Shown: positions 14,562 to 25,300 of the stretch, in pieces
Numbering within the stretch: the stretch's first letter is position 1
Layout: every line of letters begins with the position of its first letter
Assembly (NCBI GenBank): GCA_016933115.1
Contig: JAFGBL010000011.1
Coordinates: forward strand, 1 to 41,853
From: Bacteroidales bacterium
GTDB lineage: Bacteria; Bacteroidota; Bacteroidia; Bacteroidales; JAADJA01
Length of the DNA stretch: 41,853 nt
Direction: 5' to 3'
Made by a program: the position numbers and the translations under genes
The notes under the pieces: generated by a model
The model's database searches: none
What the model saw: only the letters and a program-made list of their open reading frames with translations
Told to the model about the DNA's origin: nothing

Positions 14562-17500
14562 ATGAGGATTTTATTGCTAAATATATTTTTACTGATTTTA
14601 CAGCCTCTTGCGGCTCAAAATGTCATACATCTGAATCCTTACCTGAAATTTGATCAAATAACCAATAAAAACGGACTTTCGGACAACTACGTGCTTGATG
14701 TCATGCAGGATGGAGTAGGTTACATTTGGATAGCAACTAAAAACGGGCTGAATCGCTACAATGGCTTCGAATTTGAAGTCTTCAGCCATGACCCGGCCGA
14801 CAGCCTCAGCCTGTCCGATAACCTGGTTACCTGCCTTGCCTGTGATCAGGAAGGAAATATTTGGGCAGGAACCCTTAACGGATTGAATAAATTCGATGCA
14901 AACAATCGAAAATTCCTCCGCTATTATTTTGAGAAGGGTGCAACCGGCGATCAAAATTTCGTCCGGGCACTTTTATATGAAAACACCGGAATAATGTGGG
15001 TGGAAACAGCCGATGGTATTTTACATAAGCTTCAAACAAATGAGTTAAAAGAAGAAAAAATTTCACACGATAGGCCTTCCATGATCAATACCTATTTTTA
15101 TCATACAATTTACCAGGATAGAAATGAAAAATTATGGATTGGCGGAAGGTATATGGGTATTTATAGTTTTGATCCGGGTTCCGGCAAATTAACATCAATC
15201 AAGGAAAACCCCTCTGATAAAACCAAAAAAAGGGACAACGACGTTGCCTGCTATTTTGAGGATTCGCAAGGAAACTTTTGGATATCGGGAACGGATGGAT
15301 TATATACATTTGATCCCGAAAACCAAATATTCCATAAAATTCTCCCGGTTTCCACTTTCAGTATTAAGGAAGATCTGGATCATAAACTTTGGGTTGGAAC
15401 GGGAAACGGAATTTATATCTTTAATATTGGAAGGAACGAAATATACCATTCGGTTCATGACGACAACAATCCATTTTCGCTGAACCACAATCATATCAAT
15501 AAAATTTACATCGACCGGAACGATAATATCTGGATCGCTACAATTGATGGTATAAGTATTTACAGACCCTCAAAAAATAAATTCATGCACATCAGGCATA
15601 TCCCTGAAAACGAGAATACACCTGTGTCCAATCATATAACCTGTTTCCTCGAAGACAGTAAAAAACGAATTTGGGTTGGAACTTCAAACAAGGGCTTGGA
15701 ATGTTTCGATAGTGCTTTCAATAAATTATTCAGGTACAATACAACAGTGGATCCGTCTCACAGGCTTGTTTCAGACAACATTTCAACCCTGGAAGAGGAT
15801 GAGGACGGGGATATCTGGGTAGGCCTTTGGTCAGGACGGGGATTTCATATTATCAACCCGGACGTCGGTAAAAATAACCATCACCAACTGCATCAAAATT
15901 CACTCAAAGCCGATTGGTACAACGATTTCCTGAAGGACAGCAAAGGTAATATGTGGGTTGGGATCTGGGGTGCCCAGGGATTATACCGGTTCAACAAATC
16001 CATTGGGAAATTTACCAATGACAGGTTCAACTACTATTATGACCCTGCAAATGCCCGGGCAAAAGCGATTGCACATGATGGTCATTATATCTGGATTGCG
16101 CTGCAAAACCAAAACCGCATGGTATGTTTGGATCCGAATTACTCCAGAATCAGCTCATACAGCAAGGATTACTATGCTCCATTTGACTTTAATCAGATCC
16201 ACCGGATTGTCAGGGATAAAGTGAGAAATGTAATTTTCATAACCAATAAAGGAAATTATAAACTGGTGAATGATCCCTATTTTTCCTTTATCCAGATTAA
16301 TGATCATTTCACTGAAACAAGATCACCGATTCCACAAAAAAACAGGATCGAAAATATAACAGGGAAAGTGGTTCTTTGTGTCATAAACGATGATAACGGC
16401 AAAACCTGGGCCGGGACCTATGACGGATTGTATCAAATCAAGGATCATAAGGTTGAAGCAATTTACCGCTACGAAAATAAAAGCACGAACAGCTTAATCA
16501 ATGACACCATTTGGTCGCTGGATTTTAAACCGCCAAATGAGCTGTGGATAGGCACCAACAAAGGGATTTGCTCCTTTAACCCCTCAACCGGTAAATTCAA
16601 GCCATATAACCAGGTTAAAGACGTTTATCTATCTTCACACCTGATCAGTTTTTTATCCGAAGACAGCGATGAATGCATTTGGGTTGGGACGACTGACAAA
16701 GGGGTGAACAGGCTAAATCCGGGAAGTGGAAAAATTCAGCAATTTCTGCCTGACGAGGCCGATTCCTCTGCCTTTTGGGGAAACGAGGCTTCCTGTTTTT
16801 TTCAGGACAAAACAGAAAACTTCTGGATCGGAGGCAAAGGCATTAATATTTTTGATAAGAAAAACAACACATTCGGCCATTTAACCGAGGCCAACGGACT
16901 GGCAGGAGACAATATCAATTGCATCCTGCAGGACGATTCGGGATTTATATGGGTGAGCACCAATTCAGGATTATCCAGGATTGATCCTTCTAATTTTGAA
17001 ATCACCAATTATTATGAAAAGGACGGATTGCAGGACAATGCATTTTCGCGGGCCGGATTCAAACTTTCGAATGGAAAGTTGCTTTTTGGCGGAAAGAACG
17101 GGATTTCCATCGTCGATCCCTACCATTTGCCAATAAATGATTTGGCACCAACAGTAGCAATTACCGAATTTAAATTATTTGATAAGGAGCTTGATTTCAA
17201 TTTCAGCGAGGGACTTCCCATCCGGTTTGCACATGATGAAAATTACTTTTCTTTTGAATTTACAGCACTCGATTTTTCCGGTCCCGAACTAAACAAGTTT
17301 GCTTATAAACTGGAAAATTTCGACTACGGCTGGAATTACACCAACGGGGACAACAGGATCGCCAAATATGCCGATGTAAAGCCGGGAAACTATATTTTCA
17401 GGGTCAAAGCTGCTAACATGGACGGTGTATGGAATGAAACCGGCATTTCCATTCCATTGATTATAAAACCGCCTTTTTGGAAAACACCCTGGTTTTACGC

Positions 17501-18227
17501 CATCGAAATCCTGTTGCTGATTTCAGCAATTATATTTGTCATTAAATACCGCGAAAAAAAAATAAGAGAACAAAACCGATTTTTGGTTCTGGAACAAAAA
17601 CTCCTCCGGTCGCAAATGAATCCACATTTTATTTTCAATTCACTCAGTTCCATTCAGAGTTTTATTTTCGAAAACAACGCCATTGAAGCAGGAAGCTACC
17701 TTTCCCGTTTCGCTGAATTGATCAGATCAATTTTATACAATTCAAGAGAAGAATTCATCAGGTTGGAAAAAGAGATTCAAACGCTGACCAATTATCTTGA
17801 TCTGCAAAAACTGCGTTACGATAATAAATTCGATTACGAAATCGATGTCGATCCAAAACTGGATGTCGAATCCATATCCATCCCACCCATGCTGGCTCAG
17901 CCATTCATCGAAAATGCCATTGAACACGGCATCAAATACCTGGATGAAAAAGGATTTATCAACATCAGTTTTACCCTTTTCGATGATGCTATTTTATTCA
18001 TCATCGAGGATAATGGCATCGGATTGAAGGCTTCAAAAAAAATAAACAGCAGCAAGGCAAAAGAGCACCAATCTTTGGCTACCATTATTTCGCGTGAAAG
18101 AATTGAAATACTGAACAAAGGGAAGCGGAAAAAGTTATATTATATGGATATTAAAGATTCAATGGATACCCGGGGAAAAGTAACCGGAACCATTGTTAAA
18201 TTTATGATCCCGTTCAACAAAACATAA
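14562..18227 (+). CDS. Membrane sensor histidine kinase: Reg_prop propeller, Y_Y_Y, LytS-type kinase (copy 1)
   Basis: 1221 aa from the ATG at 14562, whose signal peptide ends LAAQ; the TTG at 14511 adds 17 non-signal residues. The periplasmic part holds about 16 propeller strands of the form xxIWIATKNGLNRY, enough for two seven-bladed propellers. A Y_Y_Y domain (YKLENFDYGWNYTNGDN, then KPGNYIFRVKAANMDG) and one helix at about 977-997 follow. The cytoplasmic His_kinase/HATPase part has QMNPHFIFNSL (His1022), N-box PFIENAIEHG and G-box EDNGIGLK. It should sense an outside ligand and pass phosphate to the LytTR regulator encoded 51 bp downstream. Unlike hybrid HTCS proteins it carries no receiver or AraC domain. 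Given the neighbours, the ligand may relate to surface or matrix proteins rather than a glycan; no SusC/D pair is present. Confidence 0.93.
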   Translation: MRILLLNIFLLILQPLAAQNVIHLNPYLKFDQITNKNGLSDNYVLDVMQDGVGYIWIATKNGLNRYNGFEFEVFSHDPADSLSLSDNLVTCLACDQEGNIWAGTLNGLNKFDANNRKFLRYYFEKGATGDQNFVRALLYENTGIMWVETADGILHKLQTNELKEEKISHDRPSMINTYFYHTIYQDRNEKLWIGGRYMGIYSFDPGSGKLTSIKENPSDKTKKRDNDVACYFEDSQGNFWISGTDGLYTFDPENQIFHKILPVSTFSIKEDLDHKLWVGTGNGIYIFNIGRNEIYHSVHDDNNPFSLNHNHINKIYIDRNDNIWIATIDGISIYRPSKNKFMHIRHIPENENTPVSNHITCFLEDSKKRIWVGTSNKGLECFDSAFNKLFRYNTTVDPSHRLVSDNISTLEEDEDGDIWVGLWSGRGFHIINPDVGKNNHHQLHQNSLKADWYNDFLKDSKGNMWVGIWGAQGLYRFNKSIGKFTNDRFNYYYDPANARAKAIAHDGHYIWIALQNQNRMVCLDPNYSRISSYSKDYYAPFDFNQIHRIVRDKVRNVIFITNKGNYKLVNDPYFSFIQINDHFTETRSPIPQKNRIENITGKVVLCVINDDNGKTWAGTYDGLYQIKDHKVEAIYRYENKSTNSLINDTIWSLDFKPPNELWIGTNKGICSFNPSTGKFKPYNQVKDVYLSSHLISFLSEDSDECIWVGTTDKGVNRLNPGSGKIQQFLPDEADSSAFWGNEASCFFQDKTENFWIGGKGINIFDKKNNTFGHLTEANGLAGDNINCILQDDSGFIWVSTNSGLSRIDPSNFEITNYYEKDGLQDNAFSRAGFKLSNGKLLFGGKNGISIVDPYHLPINDLAPTVAITEFKLFDKELDFNFSEGLPIRFAHDENYFSFEFTALDFSGPELNKFAYKLENFDYGWNYTNGDNRIAKYADVKPGNYIFRVKAANMDGVWNETGISIPLIIKPPFWKTPWFYAIEILLLISAIIFVIKYREKKIREQNRFLVLEQKLLRSQMNPHFIFNSLSSIQSFIFENNAIEAGSYLSRFAELIRSILYNSREEFIRLEKEIQTLTNYLDLQKLRYDNKFDYEIDVDPKLDVESISIPPMLAQPFIENAIEHGIKYLDEKGFINISFTLFDDAILFIIEDNGIGLKASKKINSSKAKEHQSLATIISRERIEILNKGKRKKLYYMDIKDSMDTRGKVTGTIVKFMIPFNKT

Positions 18228-18278
18228 ATAGGCAAAAAAGGGTATAATTGTTTAACAGGTAAAAATACCAGAGGGTAA

Positions 18279-19025
18279 ATGAAAATTATCATCATCGACG
18301 ATGAAGCAAGGTCAAGAAAAAGTATTGCCAATATACTTAAGATCAGTCCGGTTGATATCACATTGCTGGAGGAAGCTGAAGATGTGGAAACCGGAATTGC
18401 GGCTATCAGGAAACATAAGCCCGACCTGGTTTTACTCGATATAAATATGCCCGATGGCAGCGGTTTTGACTTATTGAAGAAAATCGACAACATCGATTTC
18501 AAGATTATTTTCATCACGGCTTATGAGGAATTTGCCATACAGGCCTTCGAATTCGCAGCCGTTGATTATATTTTAAAACCTGTGGATCCGACCAAACTGA
18601 TCGAAGCGCTGAACAGGGCCCAATCGCTTGTTGAGCAGGAAAATATCAGCCTTCGTTTAAATGCATTATTTGCCAACCTCGAAAACAACACCCCGGGTAA
18701 GAAAAAACTCGTACTCAGGACTGCAGAAAACATTTACCTTGTGAATACCGCCGATGTGATCCGGTGTGAGTCGGATGGCGGCTATACACGCTTTTTCCTC
18801 ATCGACGGGAAAAAGATCCTCGTTTCCCGCAACATGAAGGATTATGAAGACATGTTGAACGGGTTCGGCTTTTACCGCATCCATCAATCCCACCTCATCA
18901 ACCTGAAATACATAGACCATTACAGTAAAACCGAAGGGGGCGCCGTGGTGATGAAAGACAATGCCTCACTGCCCCTTGCCCGGAGAAAGAAAGAGAGTTT
19001 TCTCAAGCTGCTTGAGATGATGTAA
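18279..19025 (+). CDS. LytTR-family response regulator (copy 1)
   Basis: 248 aa. Receiver domain at 1-120 with acidic pocket IIDDEA, phosphate acceptor Asp54 (LLDINMPDGSG), Thr/Ala in FITAYEE, and Lys100 in DYILKPVD. The LytTR DNA-binding domain at about 143-248 includes ADVIRCESDGGYTRFF, FYRIHQSHLINLKYID and LPLARRKKESFLKLL. Partner of the kinase just upstream. LytTR proteins bind two short direct repeats about two helical turns apart. Such a pair (ACCGGATTTA twice, 21 bp apart) lies 26 bp after this gene, so the FISUMP/T9SS operon is a likely target. Confidence 0.94.
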   Translation: MKIIIIDDEARSRKSIANILKISPVDITLLEEAEDVETGIAAIRKHKPDLVLLDINMPDGSGFDLLKKIDNIDFKIIFITAYEEFAIQAFEFAAVDYILKPVDPTKLIEALNRAQSLVEQENISLRLNALFANLENNTPGKKKLVLRTAENIYLVNTADVIRCESDGGYTRFFLIDGKKILVSRNMKDYEDMLNGFGFYRIHQSHLINLKYIDHYSKTEGGAVVMKDNASLPLARRKKESFLKLLEMM

Positions 19026-19048
19026 AAATCTCCTAATTTAAAATTCCA

Positions 19049-19085
19049 CCAACCGGATTTAAAACCAATCCTACCGGATTTACAT
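19049..19085 (+). promoter_or_regulatory. Direct repeat, candidate LytTR operator
   Basis: Perfect 10-bp direct repeat ACCGGATTTA at 19052-19061 and 19073-19082. In wider form CCWACCGGATTTAMAW occurs twice with exactly 21-bp spacing. The second copy ends 31 bp before a TATATTTG -7 box, so the repeats sit where an activator would bind. Confidence 0.6.
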
Positions 19086-19113
19086 TTCCGCGATCATTCC
19101 CCGGTACCGCCCG

Positions 19114-19121
19114 TATATTTG
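19114..19121 (+). promoter_or_regulatory. Candidate -7 box TATATTTG before the FISUMP gene
   Basis: Exact TAnnTTTG match, 38 bp before the ATG at 19160. No -33 TTG is visible, which fits a promoter that depends on an activator bound at the upstream direct repeats. Confidence 0.5.
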
Positions 19122-19159
19122 CCTGAAAGCAAAAAATATACTATTAAAAAAACAAGGTT

Positions 19160-20653
19160 ATGAAATCAATATTTACTTATCTGGGCGTTCTGGCTTTTTT
19201 GATCCTTTTTAATCTCTCCTCCAGATCGCAGGGGGTTTCGGTGAACACAGACGGTACTGATCCTGACCCGTCAGCCATGATGGACATCAAATCCACTTCC
19301 AAAGGGTTACTGATCCCCAGAATGAATTTTGCAGAAATGTTTTCAATCAGTAGTCCGGCAGAAGGGTTATTGGTTTATTGCACCACAACCCAAAATTTTT
19401 ATTATTACAGCAGTGGAATTTGGAATGCGTTTTCGGGATCCGGTGGTGAAGACGACGACTGGACCGTGGAAGGGGATGATATGTTTTCCAACAATGCCGG
19501 TTTGATCGGAATCGGGACAACCAACGAATATCCGACGCATAAACTGACCATTGAAAACAGCACGGGTAACAATCTTTTAAGGCTGATCGGAACAGGATCC
19601 TACGGCGAGTACGCCAAAATAAATTTTGGCGACGGGGATTATGCCTATATCCAGGAATTCTATGACGATAAGTTGATGATGGTGGGCAACAGTGGTCTGG
19701 CACTGGTGTCAAACTTCAATATCGAAGTACAGTCGGGATATGGGTTTGTAAAATTTTACACCCCCACCAACAATGTTTCCATAAAGGATGATCCATCCGA
19801 CGGGGACCCGAGTGCCATCCTCGATGTGAACAGTTCCACCAAGGGGATGCTGATACCGAGGATGACAACACAACAAATTGTGAATATCAGTAATCCGGCA
19901 AATGGCCTTCAGGTTTTTAATACTATCGATGGCAAATTATACATTTTTGTGGCTTCTGCAAGTGCATGGAAAGAGGTCAGTTATGGTTCCGGTGCTATTT
20001 ACATCCAAACTTTTGAAAACTGCGGTGATAATCTGATTGATATCCGCGACGGACAGTCCTATGCAACGGTAGAAATCAACGGCCAGTGCTGGATGGCGGA
20101 AAATTTGAATTACGGCACCATGATTCCGACCAATTACAATCCATCAACCGGCAGTACGGTAGAAAAATATTGCTATAACAATTCCACCAGCTATTGTGAT
20201 GCATTGGGAGGGTTGTATCTATGGAATGAAATGATGAACTACAACTCTACAGCCGGTGGCCAGGGTATTTGTCCGGATGGATGGCATGTTCCCACAGATG
20301 AGGAATGGTATGTTATGGAAAATTACCTTGATCCTTCCATCTCCAATATCAATATGACCGGATGGCGTGGAAGCTCTGCAGGAATAAAGCTTAAAAACTC
20401 AGGATACGGGCCTCCTTTTAACTGGGCTCCGGGCAATGCCGGAACCAATGAATCGGGATTTACTGCCTTACCGGGCGGCATCCGGACAACAGGTGGAAGT
20501 TCAGGTTATAATCCTACCAACGGTGTATTTTGGACTTCTACTTATGCAAGTGGCTACGCTATGGAACGGGAGATGTACTATACCAACAATGGGGTTTTCC
20601 GTGGAACCCAGTATCTGAATGTGGGTGCTTCGTTGAGATGTATTAAAGACTAA
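19160..20653 (+). CDS. Secreted protein with C-terminal FISUMP domain
   Basis: 497 aa. Signal peptide at 1-23 (ends SSRSQ). Two copies of a segment found in many Bacteroidota exported proteins: DPDPSAMMDIKSTSKGLLIP at about 34 and DGDPSAILDVNSSTKGMLIP at about 214, each followed by a GLLVY/GLQVF strand. The FISUMP domain occupies about 293-497, with typical blocks INGQCWMAENLNYGT, GLYLWNEMM, CPDGWHVPTDEEW, SGFTALPGGIR and SLRCIKD at the extreme C-terminus. The FISUMP fold occurs in surface proteins of Fibrobacterota and Bacteroidota; its ligand is unknown. It is first in a two-gene operon (13-bp gap) and lies downstream of the candidate LytTR operator. Confidence 0.9.
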   Translation: MKSIFTYLGVLAFLILFNLSSRSQGVSVNTDGTDPDPSAMMDIKSTSKGLLIPRMNFAEMFSISSPAEGLLVYCTTTQNFYYYSSGIWNAFSGSGGEDDDWTVEGDDMFSNNAGLIGIGTTNEYPTHKLTIENSTGNNLLRLIGTGSYGEYAKINFGDGDYAYIQEFYDDKLMMVGNSGLALVSNFNIEVQSGYGFVKFYTPTNNVSIKDDPSDGDPSAILDVNSSTKGMLIPRMTTQQIVNISNPANGLQVFNTIDGKLYIFVASASAWKEVSYGSGAIYIQTFENCGDNLIDIRDGQSYATVEINGQCWMAENLNYGTMIPTNYNPSTGSTVEKYCYNNSTSYCDALGGLYLWNEMMNYNSTAGGQGICPDGWHVPTDEEWYVMENYLDPSISNINMTGWRGSSAGIKLKNSGYGPPFNWAPGNAGTNESGFTALPGGIRTTGGSSGYNPTNGVFWTSTYASGYAMEREMYYTNNGVFRGTQYLNVGASLRCIKD

Positions 20654-20666
20654 ATCTGAAGTACAG

Positions 20667-22211
20667 ATGAAAACACTTAAAATTCTTTTGATACAAATTA
20701 CTGCATGCTTAATTATAACCGGCGTTTCACAAGGGCAAGGCACCTTTAACCTGACGGATGGGATCAGGGTTGGTATATCTGCGGGAACAAGTGTACAAAA
20801 CAATGATTTGTACATACAGGAAGATAGCCGGCTCATAAACAGGGGGGAACTGTCTGTTAACGGAGTCCTGGTAAATTTTGCCGGGACCTCCGGCCTTGTC
20901 ATAAAAGCAGATGAGAACGGCTATGGCTCCCTGTTGCACGACACCCCGGGTGTGTATGCAACCGTTGAACAATACCTTTCTTCTGAGCGCTGGCATTTGG
21001 TTTCATCGCCTGTTATGGAAAGTACAATTGAAACTTACCTGGATATTTACCTGAAGGAGTGGTCGGAACAAGCTGAGGCCTGGAATTATCTCGTTCAACC
21101 CGTTAGTTTGCCGATGAAGCGTTTGCAAGGTTTCTCGGCCTGGGCATCCGATGGGCTCACCGGCCCGGCTACTGTTGTTTTTGATGGAAGACTGAGTAAC
21201 GGAAATGCCTTGTATGATAGTTTAACATTTACACCGGGAGGTGAACAGGAAGGTTATAATTTAATCGGGAATCCTTATCCTTCGCCTGTTGAGTGGAACA
21301 CCGACTGGTATTTGCAAGATATAGGAGGATGGGCCGTGGTTTATGAAAACGGGACCTTTCTGGGCTGGAACCCGTGGATGCCTGAGGGGCAGCAATCCTA
21401 TAACGGCAAAACAAATGGAATGATCGCACCTACACAAGGGTTTTGGATTAAGGCATTTGGTCCGGATCCGGTTATTATGGCTCCCCAATCGGCACGCAAG
21501 CACCATTCGGAACCATTTTACAAAGAACCGATGGAAGCCATCCAATATATTGAACTGGAGTGTAAGGCAAATGGATATTCCGATGAAACCAAAATCATTT
21601 TCATGGCAGGTGGCACCGAAGGTTTTGACGGAATGTACGAGCTCGAAAAACACTGGAATATTGATGAAGCTCCAAACATCTACACCATGGAAAATGACAG
21701 GTCACTGGCAATTGACGTTTTACCCGAAGACTGGATCGAAACAGCAAGTTTGCCTGTAATACCTCTGGGACTCAGGATCGTTCCCCCAACCGATTGTGAA
21801 ATCCATGCAACGGGGATCGAAACATTCGACCCGGAAACTCCCATTTTGCTTGAAGACCTGAAAGAAGGGACCATCCACAACCTGCGGCAAAATGAAACCT
21901 ATTCCTTTTCTTCGGGCCCACTGGATGATCCGGAAAGGTTTTTACTCCATTTTGCATCGCCAAATGATGTGGATGAAATTCAACCTGCCGGCGTCAATAT
22001 ATATGCCTATCAAAATAATGTATATGTAACCATTCCCTCATCAAGTCATGGACAGGCCGCTGTTTATGATATGCGTGGAATTGAAATTTGCGCTTTTGAC
22101 CTTGATTGGGAATTGACTAAAAAATCAATTGACCAAACCGGTTATTATGTTGTGCAGGTAATCATGGATAAAACCATATCAACGCAAAAGGTATTTATTA
22201 AAAACCGGTAG
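20667..22211 (+). CDS. Secreted protein with a probable T9SS type A C-terminal domain
   Basis: 514 aa. Signal peptide at 1-23 (ends GVSQGQ). The middle resembles large Bacteroidota exported proteins with the passage SSERWHLVSSPV, then GYNLIGNPYPSPVEWN and TQGFWIKAFG; the rest is beta-rich. The last 75 residues (from about 440: VNIYAYQNNVYVTIP, AAVYDMRGIEI, TGYYVVQVIMD, TQKVFIKNR) have the layout of a T9SS type A sorting domain. It is somewhat degenerate, since the usual VYDLxGR motif reads VYDMRGIEI. It is therefore probably exported through the type IX system and anchored or released at the surface. Second gene of the FISUMP operon. Function otherwise unknown. Confidence 0.85.
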   Translation: MKTLKILLIQITACLIITGVSQGQGTFNLTDGIRVGISAGTSVQNNDLYIQEDSRLINRGELSVNGVLVNFAGTSGLVIKADENGYGSLLHDTPGVYATVEQYLSSERWHLVSSPVMESTIETYLDIYLKEWSEQAEAWNYLVQPVSLPMKRLQGFSAWASDGLTGPATVVFDGRLSNGNALYDSLTFTPGGEQEGYNLIGNPYPSPVEWNTDWYLQDIGGWAVVYENGTFLGWNPWMPEGQQSYNGKTNGMIAPTQGFWIKAFGPDPVIMAPQSARKHHSEPFYKEPMEAIQYIELECKANGYSDETKIIFMAGGTEGFDGMYELEKHWNIDEAPNIYTMENDRSLAIDVLPEDWIETASLPVIPLGLRIVPPTDCEIHATGIETFDPETPILLEDLKEGTIHNLRQNETYSFSSGPLDDPERFLLHFASPNDVDEIQPAGVNIYAYQNNVYVTIPSSSHGQAAVYDMRGIEICAFDLDWELTKKSIDQTGYYVVQVIMDKTISTQKVFIKNR

Positions 22212-22227
22212 TTGGTAATTCGTATAA

Positions 22228-22297
22228 TTTAGTTTGGTTCTAAATATTTAATTTAATTACTTGCATCGCAATAGCAAATCAATAATTCCAAACTAAA
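22228..22297. repeat. Inverted repeat TTTAGTTTGG ... CCAAACTAAA upstream of the 1119-aa gene
   Basis: Perfect 10-bp arms (22228-22237 and 22288-22297) around 50 AT-rich bases, ending 27 bp before the ATG at 22325. It could be a leader hairpin or two halves of an operator. Confidence 0.5.
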
Positions 22298-22324
22298 GGT
22301 AAAGCGAAATCTAAACTTCATCAA

Positions 22325-25300
22325 ATGAAAAAAAATCACATCAATTTCATTAGCGGGTTTGTAGTATTCATGTCCGTGGTTACAGTTGTGAACGCCCAGA
22401 TCCAATCCACAGTATCCGGCGGAAGCTGGAACAATGCCTCCACCTGGATAGGTGGTGTCGTACCCGGAAGTGCCAATGATGTCGTGATCAATGGACCGGT
22501 TTATTGCTCATCCGATGCTTGTAACAATGTTATTATCCAGGCAGCAGGAGGGTTGTACAATGATTATTACAGCGGCAGCCTGACTGTTTTTGGGAACATT
22601 ACCAACTACGGAACGATCGATAATTATATGAGTATATTTTACCTCAATATCCACGGAAATATTATCAATAATAACATTTGGACAGATAGCTATGTCCAGT
22701 TGGTGGGAGCAGGAGATCAACACATCAGTAGCCTGGGCAGTAACCATTTCAGCGGTTTTCCCTGGACCAACGGAAAATCGTCAGGTAACCTGTATATCGA
22801 CACAGATGTTTTCTTCAAAAATATTGAACTTCATTTATCGGGGATACAACTCTACGTTCAGCCAGGATGTACCCTTTCATTTGAAAATACACTTTTGTAT
22901 CAGTGTAATCTCGAAGGCCTTGGAGCAGGAGCTACCCTGATGGGATATGGAAGTCCAAACTCCAATGCATTCAGAATATCCGCGTCAGATTTAAAAAATC
23001 TTACCCTGGAAGGATCTATTGACATTGGCGAATTGTGTAGTGCCCATGGAACAATTATCAACAATGCACATCTGCAAAATGATTATTATCATTATGCATT
23101 TAACCTGTATGATGATTTTATCAACAACGGCGTGATTCAAAACAATGTTGGCGGCATAACGCTCGATATTTATGGCAATATTACCAACAACAATGTTATC
23201 GATATCAATGCCATGAACTTTTATGGCAGTGGTGATCAGCAAATTTCATTACTCAGCGGTAAAAATCTTTCGCCGGTAAATTTTACAAGCTTTAAACCTT
23301 CAGGAAAAATCGTTGCCTTAACCGACCTCAGCTTCAACGATGTTGTTATAAACATGGACAATGACACACTGATGATGCCGGACAACGGTTTACTTAACCT
23401 AAACGGTGGATACTTGGCCAATACCCGGCTGGTTGACACGGATAATGACAATGGTTATATTCAACTCAATTTCGGCAATTATGCTTATCTGGATAATTGT
23501 ACCGTTGTCAATCCTGAGGTGCTTGGAACAGTTGAAATCGGGAATAATAATTCCTTTTACGGCAATATTCTGGTCACGGGTATAATGTGCAATAATTACT
23601 ATTATTATGTGCTTACGATTGATGGAAATCTGACAAATAATGGTGCTATTCAAAATTATGTGGGTGGTTTTGCGCTGGATATCTCAGGAAACATTGTAAA
23701 CAATGGTATTTGTGAAAATTATTCCGTTAACATCAACGGAACTTCTGACCAGCATGTGACTTGTCTGAATGACAATCCATTCGATTGTTACCAGTTTATT
23801 TCATCCAAACCTTCAGGGATTGTTTATTTCGACGATCAGGTGATTTTTAATGAAGTTCAGGTTGACTTTCAGGGAAATCAATTGGAGTTGCCGATGAATT
23901 CAACCCTTTCTTTGCATAATGGTTATCTGCTGAGAGGCAATATTCAAGGAAACGGGTCCACTTCCGTTATACATGGTGATGGAGCCTACGAAGGTGTAGG
24001 ACATTTTATACAATTTTCTACTTTGGAAGATATTCGTTTTACCGGTGAATGGGCAATTTCAAACGATGTTGAATTATATGGTACAATCATTAATGATGCG
24101 GTTTTGCAAAATGCTTATTACAGTCTTTCTGTAGAAGTTTATGCCGATTTCATCAACAATGGCGCAATCAGAAATTACGTAGGGGGTCTCACCATGAAAA
24201 TGTACAGCAATTTTACCAACAACAATATTTGGAAAGGTCATAGTATTAATCTGCATGGCACAGGAGATCAAACCATTGAACTGGCAGAAAATATGGTTTT
24301 TGAACCAATAGACTTCACAAGTTATAAACCTTCCGGACAGATTATTTCCACAAATGATCTTGAATTTTCAAATACCCTTATAAGTATGAATTATTCGCAA
24401 TTGGTACTTCCGGAGCAAGGCACCCTGCGGATAAGCGGGCAATATTTGCAACATGCAGATATCATGGCTCAATCAGGCAGGTTTAATCTGGTTACATCAA
24501 ATTATGCATTTCTGAACAGTTGCCAGTTTCAGGATGTAACGCTTTACGGGGACATTTACCTTCAGGAAAATACCTTTAATGGAACAACCATTAACTATGG
24601 TACAATGCAAAATAACTATTATGCCTTTACTGCCAATTTTTACGGTGATTTGATCAACTTCGGCACCATTCAGCATTATGCCAGTGCTTTTATTGTTAAT
24701 GCCCATGCCAATATTATAAACAACGGGAACTGGAATAACATTTACACTAAAATGGTGGGAACCACCGATCAGTACATTCACCTGAACAACGGACATGGAA
24801 TAAACGGTGAAATGTACCTGTTTTCCGACATCAGCGGATCTTCATACCAGTGGTATTTCAATACCTGGGCTATTTCGACTTTATTCCCCGATCCCGATCC
24901 TTTCAGTGGATATACGGGAGCTGAACTTAAATTCAATGTCCCGGTTGCAAATCCCTGGGCAGGGGAATATAAATGCTGGGTTGACGGTAATTTTTCCAGG
25001 AAAATCATTGTGGATTATACAACTACCCCACGGCTCGACATTACCGCCTTGCTCGAAGGGCCTTTTAACGGCAGCGAGATGAATACCGATCTGAATGGTA
25101 TGATCCCACATCAGCAATCCCTCGGTATTATTGGTTATGGTGGTCCAGAAACTGTGACAGCTATTCCCAACGGCGACATTGTTGATTGGATTGGCCTGGA
25201 ATTGCGTGATGCACCCGATGCCAACTCAGCTACCGAAGGTACAACCATTGCAGGTGGTGCTTATTTCCTGCTGAATGATGGCAGCATTGTCTGTCTCGAT

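Noticed and set aside
14562..18227. Hybrid two-component system (HTCS) of a polysaccharide utilisation locus
   Set aside because: There is no receiver or AraC domain in the chain, a separate LytTR regulator follows, and no SusC/SusD or glycoside hydrolase is in the window.
19160..20653. Phage tail-fibre protein
   Set aside because: The DPSAMMDIKSTSKGLLIP segments also occur in Bacteroidota secreted proteins, the gene has a signal peptide and a FISUMP domain, and no phage gene is near.
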